In this document: positions 19,830 to 27,449 of the stretch, one piece after another
Layout of the letters: each line of letters opens with the position of its first letter
Position numbering within the stretch: position 1 is the first letter of the stretch
NCBI GenBank assembly: GCA_944325515.1
Contig: CALVAO010000007.1
Span: 41,297-105,296 of the forward strand
DNA length: 64,000 bases
Direction: 5' to 3'
Origin: Candidatus Gastranaerophilales bacterium
GTDB taxonomy: Bacteria; Cyanobacteriota; Vampirovibrionia; Gastranaerophilales; Gastranaerophilaceae
Made by a program: the position numbers and the translations under genes
Notes under the pieces: generated by a model
The model's input: the letters and a program-made list of their open reading frames with translations, nothing else
What the model was told of the DNA's origin: nothing
The model's database searches: none

Positions 19830-20897
19830 ATGATAATAAAACTTACACAAGCACACATAATAGGCGCATTTATTTCCTACCTGCTGGGAGTTTTTATTGT
19901 ACCAATGGTAATTGAGTTCTCCCAAAAAGAAGGACTTGTTGATTTACCTAATGAAAGAAAGATTCATAAACTCCCTATATCCAGATTAGGAGGCGTGGCT
20001 ATCTGGTCAAGTGCAATGCTTACATTTTTATTTCTTGTACTATTAAGCTACTATCCTTATGGCAGTTTGCTCTCCGGAATTCTGTTAGGCGGCTCTTTAA
20101 TGTTTCTTCTCGGGCTTGTGGACGATATTTATAATCTTGATGCAAAATTTAAGCTTATTATACAACTGTCAATTGCTACAATTGTATATCTTTTAGGAGT
20201 GCAAATTGATACTATCTTTAACCCGTTTGGCGGTGTAATTCACCTTGGCATCTTTTCATATCCGATTACACTCCTATGGATTGTTGGAATTTCAAATGCA
20301 GTTAATTTCATTGACGGTGTGGACGGGCTTGCCGGTTCTGTTATTACGGTAAGTTCTATTACTCTTGCGCTGATTGCAGTTGCTGTTACACCGGCTCAAC
20401 CGATTACAGCTCTTATTGCTTTTATATTAGCCGGTTCTATGCTCGCATTTCTGACATTTAATTTTAACCCTGCAAAAATATTTATGGGTGATTCCGGAGC
20501 CTTATTCTCCGGCTTCCTGCTTGCAACACTATCTGTAGCAGGAGTTATGAAAGGAGCTGCTCTCGCTGTCCTGCTGCCTTTCCTTGTACTTGCGGTTCCT
20601 ATTATGGATATTACATATTCAAGTTTAAGAAGAATAATGAAGGGTAAATCCCCTTTTGTTGCTGATGCAGAGCACATACATCATAAACTCTTAAAAGCCG
20701 GATTTTCTCAGAAAAAAACAGTTGCTATCTTAACATCGGTAGCTATTGTAGGCGGTGCGCTTGCAACATACTTTACGGGAACATTAAAGAACTACTTTAT
20801 ATATATTGCGGTTTTAATCTTAATTATGGTTGTACTTAGTTTGATAAGTGTTATGACAAAACCGCAGCCGATTGAACCGCATAAAGATGAAAATTAA
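19830..20897 (+). CDS. wecA: Undecaprenyl-phosphate GlcNAc-1-phosphate transferase (WecA/TagO type)
   Basis: A 355-residue polyprenyl-phosphate sugar-1-phosphate transferase that starts O-antigen or related glycan synthesis on the lipid carrier in the inner membrane. About eleven helices are predicted. The family motifs are in order: 'LVDDIYNLDAKFK' (cytoplasmic Asp pair), 'NAVNFIDGVDGLAGS', 'FMGDSGALFSGF' and the His motif 'DAEHIHHKLLKAG', which marks the WecA/TagO branch rather than MraY. The start has no Shine-Dalgarno site but a perfect extended -10 six bases upstream. A strong 17-bp hairpin follows the stop. Confidence 0.94.
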   Translation: MIIKLTQAHIIGAFISYLLGVFIVPMVIEFSQKEGLVDLPNERKIHKLPISRLGGVAIWSSAMLTFLFLVLLSYYPYGSLLSGILLGGSLMFLLGLVDDIYNLDAKFKLIIQLSIATIVYLLGVQIDTIFNPFGGVIHLGIFSYPITLLWIVGISNAVNFIDGVDGLAGSVITVSSITLALIAVAVTPAQPITALIAFILAGSMLAFLTFNFNPAKIFMGDSGALFSGFLLATLSVAGVMKGAALAVLLPFLVLAVPIMDITYSSLRRIMKGKSPFVADAEHIHHKLLKAGFSQKKTVAILTSVAIVGGALATYFTGTLKNYFIYIAVLILIMVVLSLISVMTKPQPIEPHKDEN

Positions 20898-20934
20898 ATA
20901 AGTGTGGCGGTACATTCTGTACCGCCACACTTAT
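20898..20934. terminator. Perfect 17-bp bidirectional hairpin
   Basis: A 17-bp perfect stem (20898-20914 with 20918-20934) with a 3-base TTC loop fills the gap between the convergent wecA and EF-hand genes. The GC-rich core (GTGGCGGTAC) and position right after the wecA stop argue for a terminator, though no long T-run follows. Confidence 0.75.
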
Positions 20935-20957
20935 ACTATCACCCTTCTCTTTCAACC

Positions 20958-21515
20958 TTATGAATTCTCTTCATCATCAAGATATTTGTAATCCATCATA
21001 CTGCCTTCGTATTCGGGCAAATCATCGCTATAGAATAATGACATATTATTAACTATTCTGTTTCTGTCCTCAATTTTCTGTTTTTCAATTTCGGAATTAA
21101 CTCCATAAGCGTTAATCTCTTGATTGGTAACTTTACCATCTTTATTTGTATCAATGTCATCAAAATGTGACAGCACTGTTTCCTGTAAAGATGTACTCAT
21201 TCCGGATGATGCTCCCAATGACATAATCTGTTCTCTTGTCAAACCTTGGGTTGCCATATTATTCATCAGTCTTTGAATTTCATCTGCAGAAATCTTACCG
21301 TCTGCATTAGAGTCAATACTATTAAAATTATTCGTCAGATATGACGCGAATGTTGTTCCATAAGCCGTATTTGTTATATTTGTATTTGTAAGCGCAGAGC
21401 TTAGATTTTCCAGTGTTAATCCGTCTTCGTATTGACTTGATAATAGTGTAAATGAATTTGTTAATCCGGCATTAATTCCACTGAAAAGAGAAGAGCCGTC
21501 GAGTCTTTTGCCCAT
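20958..21515 (-). CDS. EF-hand calcium-binding protein, 185 aa
   Basis: A cytoplasmic-looking protein with two canonical EF-hand loops: 'DSNADGKISADEI' near residue 70 and 'DTNKDGKVTNQEI' near residue 123. Each has Asp at positions 1, 3 and 5 and Glu at 12, so calcium binding is likely. The N-terminal part (1-65) is Ser/Thr/Asn-rich and has no signal peptide. The spacing of about 50 residues between loops fits one EF-hand pair. The ATG has AGGAGACAGTT upstream. It lies convergent with wecA across a shared hairpin. The partner is unknown; calcium sensing linked to motility is possible but speculative. Confidence 0.85.
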   Translation of the reverse strand: MGKRLDGSSLFSGINAGLTNSFTLLSSQYEDGLTLENLSSALTNTNITNTAYGTTFASYLTNNFNSIDSNADGKISADEIQRLMNNMATQGLTREQIMSLGASSGMSTSLQETVLSHFDDIDTNKDGKVTNQEINAYGVNSEIEKQKIEDRNRIVNNMSLFYSDDLPEYEGSMMDYKYLDDEENS

Positions 21516-21636
21516 AACTGTCTCCTTATGTTATAGTTGTACATCATTAGTTTAAGGTTTTTTTCTAAAAAGTCAATCATACATTAATATGGAAATTTTT
21601 ATAACTAAAGTTTGATTTTTTTTATCAATATTTTTA

Positions 21637-21645
21637 TGATATAAT
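21637..21645 (+). promoter_or_regulatory. Extended -10 promoter of the phosphatase-like gene
   Basis: TGATATAAT holds a perfect TATAAT at 21640-21645 with extended TG, 20 bases before the ATG. The leader contains AAGGAAATAATAAA as ribosome-binding site. The -35 region is only T-rich. Confidence 0.55.
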
Positions 21646-21665
21646 GTTGACAAGGAAATAATAAA

Positions 21666-22271
21666 ATGTTCAAACGTAAATGTAAGATAACTTTTATAAC
21701 ACACGGGGCAACTGTTCATACACTGGACGGAATTATATGCGATACTGAAAAATACCCTAAATTAAACGAATTTGGGGAAGAAGAAATGGAAAAAGTCTGT
21801 GAATACCTCACAAACAGAGCTGTTGCATATGAGACTATTTATACAAGTGCTTCTGCAAGATGCACACAGTCAGCCCAGATTATTGCAAAACTTTTTAAGA
21901 AAAATATAACTACTATTGATTTGCCGGCAAGAAATCACGGCGAATGGAGCGGACGCTCATACTCTGATTTATTTGATGAATACGGTCCGGAAGTTATTAT
22001 GCAAAAGCCTAAAGGCGGAGAATCTCTGGAAGATTTTAATAAAAGAGTTTCTGATGTGATTGATAAACTGGTTGAAGAAAACAGGGGCAACCGTATTATT
22101 GTTGTTACAACTCCGGATGTAGTACAGTCTGCTATTGCCAAAACTCTGGAACTTACTCCGGTTAACCAGTTCAAAAACCTCATTAAAACCGGAACATTAA
22201 CACAAATAAGCTACTTTGAAGGCGACTGGTCAAGTATTATATACTCCGACCATATGCCCTCGGTATCATAA
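21666..22271 (+). CDS. Histidine-phosphatase superfamily protein with degenerate active site
   Basis: The fold of phosphoglycerate mutase-like phosphatases is visible over 201 residues: 'ITFITHGATVHTLDG' near the N-terminus, 'YTSASARCTQSAQII', 'NHGEWSGRSYSDL' and 'VVTTPDVVQSAIAKTL' near residue 155. In active members the first motif is RHG and the last is 'SHGGVIR'. Here the Arg is replaced by Thr, and the second catalytic His is missing (TTPD). The nucleophilic His and the middle Glu motif remain. It may therefore be a pseudo-enzyme or have altered chemistry. The tRNA-Glu gene starts only five bases after its stop, so both may share a transcript. Confidence 0.85.
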   Translation: MFKRKCKITFITHGATVHTLDGIICDTEKYPKLNEFGEEEMEKVCEYLTNRAVAYETIYTSASARCTQSAQIIAKLFKKNITTIDLPARNHGEWSGRSYSDLFDEYGPEVIMQKPKGGESLEDFNKRVSDVIDKLVEENRGNRIIVVTTPDVVQSAIAKTLELTPVNQFKNLIKTGTLTQISYFEGDWSSIIYSDHMPSVS

Positions 22272-22275
22272 ATAA

Positions 22276-22347
22276 AGCGGTATCGTCTAGTGGTTAGGAC
22301 GGGAGATTCTCATTCTCCAAACAGGGGTTCAATTCCCCTTACCGCCG
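22276..22347 (+). tRNA. tRNA-Glu (anticodon CTC)
   Basis: A full cloverleaf of 72 nt: D-stem GTCT/GGAC, anticodon stem GGAGA/TCTCC with loop TTCTCAT (anticodon CTC at positions 34-36, reading GAG), T-stem AGGGG/CCCCT with loop TTCAATT, and discriminator G73 as in other tRNA-Glu. CCA is not encoded. Standard numbering puts A at position 1 opposite C72, so the first acceptor pair is mismatched; the other six pairs are perfect. The last 14 or so bases recur 125 bases downstream. Confidence 0.88.
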
Positions 22348-22475
22348 TTAGTTTTTTTGCTTAATTGAAACCAGAGAATTGAACCCGGATTTGACTCCAG
22401 TCAAATGGGGTTCGCCCCTCTCAGAAAACGTGACATTTAGTCACCTTTTCTTCGGCAGAGTCCTTACCGCCGTTA
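22337..22475. repeat. 14-bp direct repeat of the tRNA-Glu 3' end (possible att-like pair)
   Basis: CCTTACCGCCGTTA occurs at 22337-22350 (tRNA T-stem, acceptor and following bases) and again at 22462-22475. The 111 bases between hold small hairpins (22389-22406 ATTTGAC/GTCAAAT, 22407-22418 GGGG-TTCG-CCCC, 22429-22443 GTGAC/GTCAC) and no gene. Duplication of a tRNA 3' end is typical for integration by tyrosine recombinases, but no integrase is present, so this could be a scar or a chance copy. Confidence 0.5.
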
Positions 22476-22504
22476 CTTTTTCTTTACTAAAAAGAAAAAG
22501 TAAC
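22472..22504. repeat. 13-bp pyrimidine/purine hairpin
   Basis: GTTACTTTTTCTT (22472-22484) pairs perfectly with AAGAAAAAGTAAC (22492-22504) over a 7-base loop. It lies just past the fliE stop and could help end the flagellar operon. A similar Y/R hairpin occurs at 63727-63762. Confidence 0.5.
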
Positions 22505-22529
22505 CAAAAAGATAAGAACACATACCCCT

Positions 22530-22946
22530 TTATATAGCCATTGTTGTAATATCAGTATAAGCAGAAACGATTCTGTTTCTTACCTGTATTGCCATTTGCA
22601 TACTAAGTGATGCTTTCTCTGCTGCAATCATAGCATCATGAATATTAGTAGAACCGCCCATTGCGATATCTTCCTGCATTCGATGTGCTTCTAATTTAGC
22701 ATTATTTACGGCATTCAAGCTCTCTGAAAACGCATTTCCCATTTTATCCGCAAAAGTTCCAAGACCGGCAGGATCATGTTTATCTTTCACCGGATAATTC
22801 TTTGAAGCTTTTTCCAGAGCATCTTCAAACTCGCTGCGTTCAATATTAAAAGATGCATTGCCCTGCAGGAATTTATTATAATCATTAATGGAATTTACGT
22901 TATTATAACTTGTATTAAACTCACTTATTCCGGTTGTAAAATTCAT
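22530..22946 (-). CDS. fliE: Flagellar hook-basal body protein FliE
   Basis: Joins the MS ring to the rod and is the first axial protein exported. The C-terminal region shows the family signature 'AAEKASLSMQMAIQVRNRIV' followed by 'AYTDITTMAI', matching 'KAd.Sf..m.qVRnKlv.AY.eImrM.v'. At 138 residues it is longer than the usual 100 or so, with an extra Asn/Ser-rich N-terminus (1-50). It ends the operon regulator-kinase-flgB-flgC-fliE, 23 bases after flgC, with GGAGGA before the start. fliF and fliG, which often follow fliE, are absent here. Confidence 0.92.
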   Translation of the reverse strand: MNFTTGISEFNTSYNNVNSINDYNKFLQGNASFNIERSEFEDALEKASKNYPVKDKHDPAGLGTFADKMGNAFSESLNAVNNAKLEAHRMQEDIAMGGSTNIHDAMIAAEKASLSMQMAIQVRNRIVSAYTDITTMAI

Positions 22947-22969
22947 ACCGTTATCCTCCTTTTAAGCCG

Positions 22970-23476
22970 TTATATATTCATAGCGCTCTGCATCATTGTT
23001 TTAACGTTTTCTGCAACAGTCGCATTAGCTTCATATGCCCTTGAAGCTGATATCATACCGACCATTTCTTCGACAAGATTTATGTTTGGCAAATCCACAT
23101 ATCCCTCTTCATCAGCATCCGGATGAGACGGATCATACACGGTCTTTACACCGTTTTCCGCTTCATAAATCTCATCCACCTGCACGCCCCCTGTAAGCAA
23201 TCCTTCATTTAATGCAATATTTGCATTTATAAGCATATTTCCTGTCCGCGGATCAAACTGGGCATCCGCACTGTTTGAAGAAAAATTGGAATACCCTCTG
23301 TTGACAGTATCTTCATAAATCGTTCTGAAAGACACGTCTTTTTTTATGTAAACACCTTTTGCCCCGTCCGGTTGTCTGGTTGTATTAATATTTGCAATGT
23401 TACTTGCAATTGTATCCATTTTAACTCTTTGTGCTGTCATACCGGAGCCGGCTATATCGAATATGTTAAAGCTCAT
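22970..23476 (-). CDS. flgC: Flagellar basal-body rod protein FlgC
   Basis: Proximal rod component exported by the flagellar type III apparatus. The 168 residues carry the N-terminal rod motif 'GMTAQRVKMDTIASNIANIN' and the C-terminal motif 'EEMVGMISASRAYEANATV', both diagnostic. The middle has the FlgC-type 'YDPSHPDADEEGYVDLPNIN'. The gene lies 14 bases after flgB and 23 bases before fliE, inside one operon. No signal peptide is present, as expected. The length is slightly above the usual 135-150. Confidence 0.96.
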   Translation of the reverse strand: MSFNIFDIAGSGMTAQRVKMDTIASNIANINTTRQPDGAKGVYIKKDVSFRTIYEDTVNRGYSNFSSNSADAQFDPRTGNMLINANIALNEGLLTGGVQVDEIYEAENGVKTVYDPSHPDADEEGYVDLPNINLVEEMVGMISASRAYEANATVAENVKTMMQSAMNI

Positions 23477-23490
23477 CTAGTATTCCTCCC

Positions 23491-23973
23491 CTATTGCCCT
23501 CTTATAGCCTCTGATAATCCTGTAAACTCGCGCTGTTCAAGATTTGAAAGTACAAGGAATCTTGTACCGGTCTTAGATAAATCCATCATTTCACGTTCCA
23601 ATTCAACATTATTCCCGCTTGAATCTCCCCCGCTGTATATATCTGTAACAACCTGCGGTTTAAACTGATCCAGTGTATTTGATTTTAAATATGCCTTTTC
23701 CTGTAATGTTGGCGTTCTGTATGTGTGAATTTCACCTGTAAAAACATCTACCATTGGCGGTTTGTATTCAATACTGTTCTGCCCTTTGATATAGTCTTTT
23801 AAATCTTCTTTTTCAATAATTTCAGCCAGCTGGCTTTCAAAAGCTACCTCGTTTCTTTGAAAACCAGGTGTCATAACGTTTGCAATATTAGAAGATATGG
23901 CATGCTGGCGTTCTACCAACCCGTCCATACCGAGCTTTGTTATTTCTATGGTTCTGTTTGAAATTAAATCCAT
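23491..23973 (-). CDS. flgB: Flagellar basal-body rod protein FlgB
   Basis: Most proximal rod subunit, exported through the flagellar type III system. The N-terminus has 'LGMDGLVERQHAISSNIANV' followed by 'TPGFQRNEVAFESQL', the conserved rod motif with the FlgB-type 'TPGF'. The C-terminal part, 'NVELEREMMDLSKTGTRF', matches the family 'vdlE.Em..l.kn.l.Y'. The 160 residues fit. It starts 11 bases after the kinase gene and 14 bases before flgC, so it is co-transcribed with the two-component genes. Confidence 0.95.
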   Translation of the reverse strand: MDLISNRTIEITKLGMDGLVERQHAISSNIANVMTPGFQRNEVAFESQLAEIIEKEDLKDYIKGQNSIEYKPPMVDVFTGEIHTYRTPTLQEKAYLKSNTLDQFKPQVVTDIYSGGDSSGNNVELEREMMDLSKTGTRFLVLSNLEQREFTGLSEAIRGQ

Positions 23974-23984
23974 TACCCTTCCCC

Positions 23985-25214
23985 CTACACAAGACCGATT
24001 TTAATGACAAATTCCGTGTAATCATCTCCGGTGTGTTCAAGATTTATTTTACCAAACTGTTCTTCTATAGTTTGTCTGCAGATTGCAAGTCCAAGTCCGC
24101 TTCCTGTTGATTTTGTCGTAAATCCTTTTTCAAATATCGCATCCGGATTTGAAATTTTACCTGCATTATTTGAAACTCTTATTAGGGCAAAATCACCCTC
24201 TGTTTCTGTCTTAATTTTAATATACCTGCCATCTTTAAGGACATCTTCGCTGTCAAATGCCTCTGATGCATTTTTTACGAGATTAATTATTGCTGCTATT
24301 AATTTATCTTCATCCGCAAGAATAATCCCGTCAATATTGTTTTCTACAATATATTCAATATTTTTGCATTCAAAATATACGTTAGTCAAATTTTGAACTT
24401 CTTTTATAATTTTCTGCAGATGGTGTGGTTTCAATTCGCAATTTTCAGAACTCTTGAGCGCTATTAACATATTATTTGCCATTTTTACACTGCGTGAAAG
24501 AGATTTGAGAGCATTTGAGATTGTATTATCCTCAATTTTGTTTTTCATGCAGTATTTTTTGATAATTTCAGTGTACAAATCGCAGATTGAAAGCTGGTTT
24601 CTGATTTCATGCGCAATAACGCGTGTATTCTGATTTGTATAATCCTCTGTCTTTGCAGTCTGATATTCCGCAAACCCCAGAACAGCGTCTTTAGAAGCTT
24701 CATCCAGATTTTCTATCAACCGTCTTATAGAAGAATTCAAAAGAACGTTATCACGTCTGTCAGGTTTAAACTTTTCTTGAAAATTCTTTAAATCGATTAT
24801 TACGTTGCGATTAATTATATCGAGTGCTTCATTTTGGAGTTTTGAGTTATAGACAGAATAATATCTAACAGAATGTTCATCGTCTGTCCGGTTGTCCCAG
24901 AGTATAATTGATACAAATCTATGAGTCAGAACGCATAAAAACTCTGTATCTGCCCAGACTTTTTCACGAAGATTAGCGCTCTCATCAGAAAAGTCGTAAG
25001 ATTCTATATCAGAAAAATCCAGCCTTTTGATAATTCCAAGCAATCCTTTTCGGTTAATTATTCTATGTAAAACAACACTCTCTTCCGGCTTATCAAGAAG
25101 CGGTTCAAGATTAGCGCGGATAATGCATCTTAGAGCCTGTCTGGAGATAGATTTATTCTCCTGTGAGTCAATAAGTGCTTTTAAATAATTTTGTTGTCTT
25201 ACGATTTTTTTCAC
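23985..25214 (-). CDS. Cytoplasmic sensor histidine kinase in a flagellar operon
   Basis: A 409-residue kinase without membrane segments or signal peptide, so it senses an internal cue. The N-terminal 190 residues are an unrecognised helical sensor region. The H-box is at H202 in 'AHEIRNQLSICDLY', the N-box in 'IINLVKNASEAF', and the G-boxes in 'FEKGFTTKSTGSGLGLAIC'. All catalytic boxes look intact. The start codon is GTG with AAGGAA 8 bases before it. The gene lies 14 bases after a NarL-type regulator and 11 bases before flgB, so kinase, regulator and rod genes form one unit. The sensed signal is unknown. Confidence 0.93.
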   Translation of the reverse strand: MKKIVRQQNYLKALIDSQENKSISRQALRCIIRANLEPLLDKPEESVVLHRIINRKGLLGIIKRLDFSDIESYDFSDESANLREKVWADTEFLCVLTHRFVSIILWDNRTDDEHSVRYYSVYNSKLQNEALDIINRNVIIDLKNFQEKFKPDRRDNVLLNSSIRRLIENLDEASKDAVLGFAEYQTAKTEDYTNQNTRVIAHEIRNQLSICDLYTEIIKKYCMKNKIEDNTISNALKSLSRSVKMANNMLIALKSSENCELKPHHLQKIIKEVQNLTNVYFECKNIEYIVENNIDGIILADEDKLIAAIINLVKNASEAFDSEDVLKDGRYIKIKTETEGDFALIRVSNNAGKISNPDAIFEKGFTTKSTGSGLGLAICRQTIEEQFGKINLEHTGDDYTEFVIKIGLV

Positions 25215-25228
25215 TCAAATTCTTCCTT

Positions 25229-25933
25229 TTAAACAGCAACTTTAACTTTTTTAGTTAAAAAACCATTGTTTATTGCGTATAAAACAGCCTGTGTTCTATC
25301 ATTAACCTGCAATTTTTGGAAAATATTGTTTACATGAGTTTTAACGGTCGTTTCAGATATAAACAGTTTATTAGCTACACCTTTGTAAGTAATGCCCTGT
25401 GTTAATAGCTCTAAAACTTCTTCTTCTCTCTGTGTTAAATAATCAAGCAGATTTTCTTCTTCTGTTTGAGGCTTTGCATTTTCTTCTCTGAAAGTTTGTT
25501 GAAAATATTCAAAGAATCTTGAAGTAAGAGCAAGCGGAAGATAAATTTTTCCGTTTAGAACTTCTTCAATAGCATATATCAGTTGTGCAGATGCCATGGT
25601 TTTTAATACATAACCTTTTGCGCCGATTTTCATTGCCCTAAAAATTAAATCCGCATCATCATAACCGGAAAGAGCCAGAACTTTTGTATCCAAACCAAGC
25701 TTATCTATCTCTAAAATACCTTGCAAACCGTCTTTTTCCGGCATATTCATATCCAGCAATACAACATCCGGCTGGTATTTCTTGATAAGATTTAAGCCTA
25801 CCGTAATATTTGTTGCAATTCCTACCACATCAAATGTACCTTCAATATTTAATAATTCTCTTATACCTGCTAAGTGTTCATAATTGTCATCAATCAAAAG
25901 TACTTTTGATTTTTTCTTGAATTCTCTTCTCAT
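25229..25933 (-). CDS. NarL/LuxR-family response regulator
   Basis: A 234-residue two-component regulator. The receiver domain (about 10-130) has the acidic pair in 'LLIDDNYEH', phospho-acceptor D61 in 'LLDMNMPEKDG', and the conserved Lys in 'YVLKTMASAQ'. The LuxR helix-turn-helix spans about 165-230 with 'LTQREEEVLELLTQG', then 'FISETTVKTHVNNIFQKLQV'. It is the first gene of the unit with the kinase, flgB, flgC and fliE. An inverted repeat with arms TATCCTCTA/TAGAGGATA lies upstream at 25957-25996 and could be its own operator. A role in flagellar control is inferred from position only. Confidence 0.94.
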   Translation of the reverse strand: MRREFKKKSKVLLIDDNYEHLAGIRELLNIEGTFDVVGIATNITVGLNLIKKYQPDVVLLDMNMPEKDGLQGILEIDKLGLDTKVLALSGYDDADLIFRAMKIGAKGYVLKTMASAQLIYAIEEVLNGKIYLPLALTSRFFEYFQQTFREENAKPQTEEENLLDYLTQREEEVLELLTQGITYKGVANKLFISETTVKTHVNNIFQKLQVNDRTQAVLYAINNGFLTKKVKVAV

Positions 25934-25956
25934 ACTCTCTCTTCTCCCTATAATTA

Positions 25957-25996
25957 TATCCTCTACACTATTTATATTACCCTCTAATAGAGGATA
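25957..25996. promoter_or_regulatory. Inverted repeat upstream of the response regulator, candidate operator
   Basis: TATCCTCTA (25957-25965) and TAGAGGATA (25988-25996) are perfect 9-bp arms 22 bases apart; the second arm is also part of a 13-base palindrome CCTCT-AAT-AGAGG at 25981-25993. They lie 24-63 bases upstream of the regulator start, overlapping a TATAAT on the minus strand. The rest of the gap 25934-26269 holds no gene I can support. Confidence 0.4.
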
Positions 25997-26269
25997 TTTT
26001 CATCAATAGAATGATTAATTTTAGTGCATTTGAGGTAGATTAAAAGATATAGACCATTAGATTAATAAGAGTCGAAAAATGCGGCTGTAAGCGGGACTAA
26101 GGAACATCAATGCATTTCTAATCTTGTCTAGTCAATATATATGAGTGTACATTATACAGCGTAGTATAAAAGTATGAAATTAATGCGGCACTAAGAAAAT
26201 CCAAACTCGCGCTACAGACAATCTTTACACCTTATTTACATTTATTTATCGTTTTGATTAAATTAGGAT

Positions 26270-26740
26270 ATGAAAATTAAAATAATAGCTCTTGGAAAAA
26301 TTAAGGAAAAATTTTTAAAAGACGGCATTGATGAATTTCTAAAGCGTCTAAAACCATATATTCCGATTGAAATTGTTGAACTCCAACCAATTGAAATACG
26401 CGATGAAAATTTAATCTCAAGAGCCCTTGAAGAAGAAGCAGAAAAAATTTTGTCAAATATCAAGCAGGATTCGTATGTTATAACACTTGAAATTCATGGC
26501 AAACAACTTTCATCAGAAGAATTTGCATCAAAGATAGATGAGATTATAAACTGCGGAATATCAGAACTGGTGTTTGTAATTGGCTCATCCTGCGGTCTTT
26601 CTCACAGAATATCTGCAAGAGCTGATTTTAAACTAAGTATATCTAGAATGACATTTTTGCATCAATTTGCCAGACTATTGCTTGTCGAGCAGATTTATCG
26701 TGCATTTAAAATTCTTAAGAACGAAACTTATCACAAATAA
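26270..26740 (+). CDS. rlmH: 23S rRNA (pseudouridine-1915-N3)-methyltransferase RlmH
   Basis: SPOUT-class methyltransferase that modifies pseudouridine 1915 in helix 69 of assembled ribosomes, using S-adenosylmethionine. The 156 residues match the family. Signatures are 'IIALGKIKEKFLKDGIDEF' at the N-terminus, 'ITLEIHGKQLSSEEFA', the cofactor loop 'FVIGSSCGLS' (usually 'FvIGGadGl') and the C-terminal 'LLLVEQIYRAFKILKNETYH', in which the final 'YH' is diagnostic. The Gly-Gly of the loop reads Gly-Ser here. An AGGA site lies close to the ATG. It is monocistronic and convergent with sepF. Confidence 0.96.
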   Translation: MKIKIIALGKIKEKFLKDGIDEFLKRLKPYIPIEIVELQPIEIRDENLISRALEEEAEKILSNIKQDSYVITLEIHGKQLSSEEFASKIDEIINCGISELVFVIGSSCGLSHRISARADFKLSISRMTFLHQFARLLLVEQIYRAFKILKNETYHK

Positions 26741-26745
26741 TAAAA

Positions 26746-26763
26746 AGGGTGCAAAAGCACCCT
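26746..26763 (-). terminator. Rho-independent terminator downstream of sepF
   Basis: A 7-bp stem AGGGTGC/GCACCCT with a 4-base loop. Read on the minus strand it is followed by TTTTTA, as expected for the sepF/yggS transcript. The gap 26764-26919 also holds an imperfect inverted repeat around GTTTAGAAGTT (26818-26908). Confidence 0.65.
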
Positions 26764-26919
26764 GAAAATCCAACTATCACAAATCAATATATTATAAAAA
26801 TTTCATACTTCGAGTCTTGTTTAGAAGTTTAGTGATTGTTGAGAAGAAATTTAATTCGCCTGCGCTCAAAATCTTTTAACTTCTCCTAAACTGCTCAACT
26901 TCTAAACTTATAAACCTCC

Positions 26920-27432
26920 CTACAGCGGTTTATTCCACAAAGATTCTGCAAATTTATTTTGTACAGCGCCATTTTCAACAGACAAAGATACATTGCTCGG
27001 AGTGAAAATGAATACCATATCACTAATTTTTTGAGCAGTACCGTTTAATGCGTGAGCTGCACCGCAGATAAAATCAATAGTTCTCTGTGATTGTTCTTTA
27101 TCAAGCAAGTCTAAGTGCAAAATAACGGTCTTTTTATCAATCAACTTTTTAACAATTTGAGCTGATTCTGAGAATGAACGGGGTTCAATTACTGTAACTT
27201 CACCGGATTTATAAGAATTTGGATGAGAAACAACCTTAGATTCTCTATCAAAAGAACGTTCTGCTCTTCCGCTTACTTTTGTGTCATACATAGTATCTAA
27301 AGCTAAATTTCTATCTGTTACATAATCGCCTTCATGATCTACTAAATCCATGAACGCGTCTTCATCATTTCCATCATTAAAACTTTTAGTAAAAAAGTTT
27401 ACAAACCCTTTTAATCCTTCTGATAATGCCAT
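26920..27432 (-). CDS. sepF: Cell division protein SepF
   Basis: Cytoplasmic partner of FtsZ that tethers and aligns the Z-ring at the membrane. The 170 residues show an N-terminal amphipathic start ('MALSEGLKGFVNFFTKSF'), a charged linker, and the conserved domain from about 75: 'VTVIEPRSFSESAQIVKKL', 'KTVILHLDLLDKEQSQRTID' and 'FICGAAHALNGTAQKIS'. It follows yggS by 17 bases, the yggS-sepF order widely found in Gram-positives and Cyanobacteria. SepF in a genome with an outer membrane is a useful pointer to the cyanobacterial lineage. Confidence 0.96.
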   Translation of the reverse strand: MALSEGLKGFVNFFTKSFNDGNDEDAFMDLVDHEGDYVTDRNLALDTMYDTKVSGRAERSFDRESKVVSHPNSYKSGEVTVIEPRSFSESAQIVKKLIDKKTVILHLDLLDKEQSQRTIDFICGAAHALNGTAQKISDMVFIFTPSNVSLSVENGAVQNKFAESLWNKPL

Positions 27433-27449
27433 TTCTCCTCCATTTATAA

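Noticed and set aside
19713..19925. Small open frame encoding a short hydrophobic peptide opposite the wecA start
   Set aside because: Overlaps the wecA promoter and start, and has no ribosome-binding site; the hydrophobic tail is a by-product of A/T-rich sequence.
22380..22425. Second tRNA or tRNA-like gene after tRNA-Glu
   Set aside because: Contains GGTTC and small hairpins but no acceptor stem or full cloverleaf could be built.
22350..22461. Integrated mobile element between the duplicated tRNA ends
   Set aside because: Only 111 bases with no integrase or coding capacity; kept as a possible scar rather than an element.
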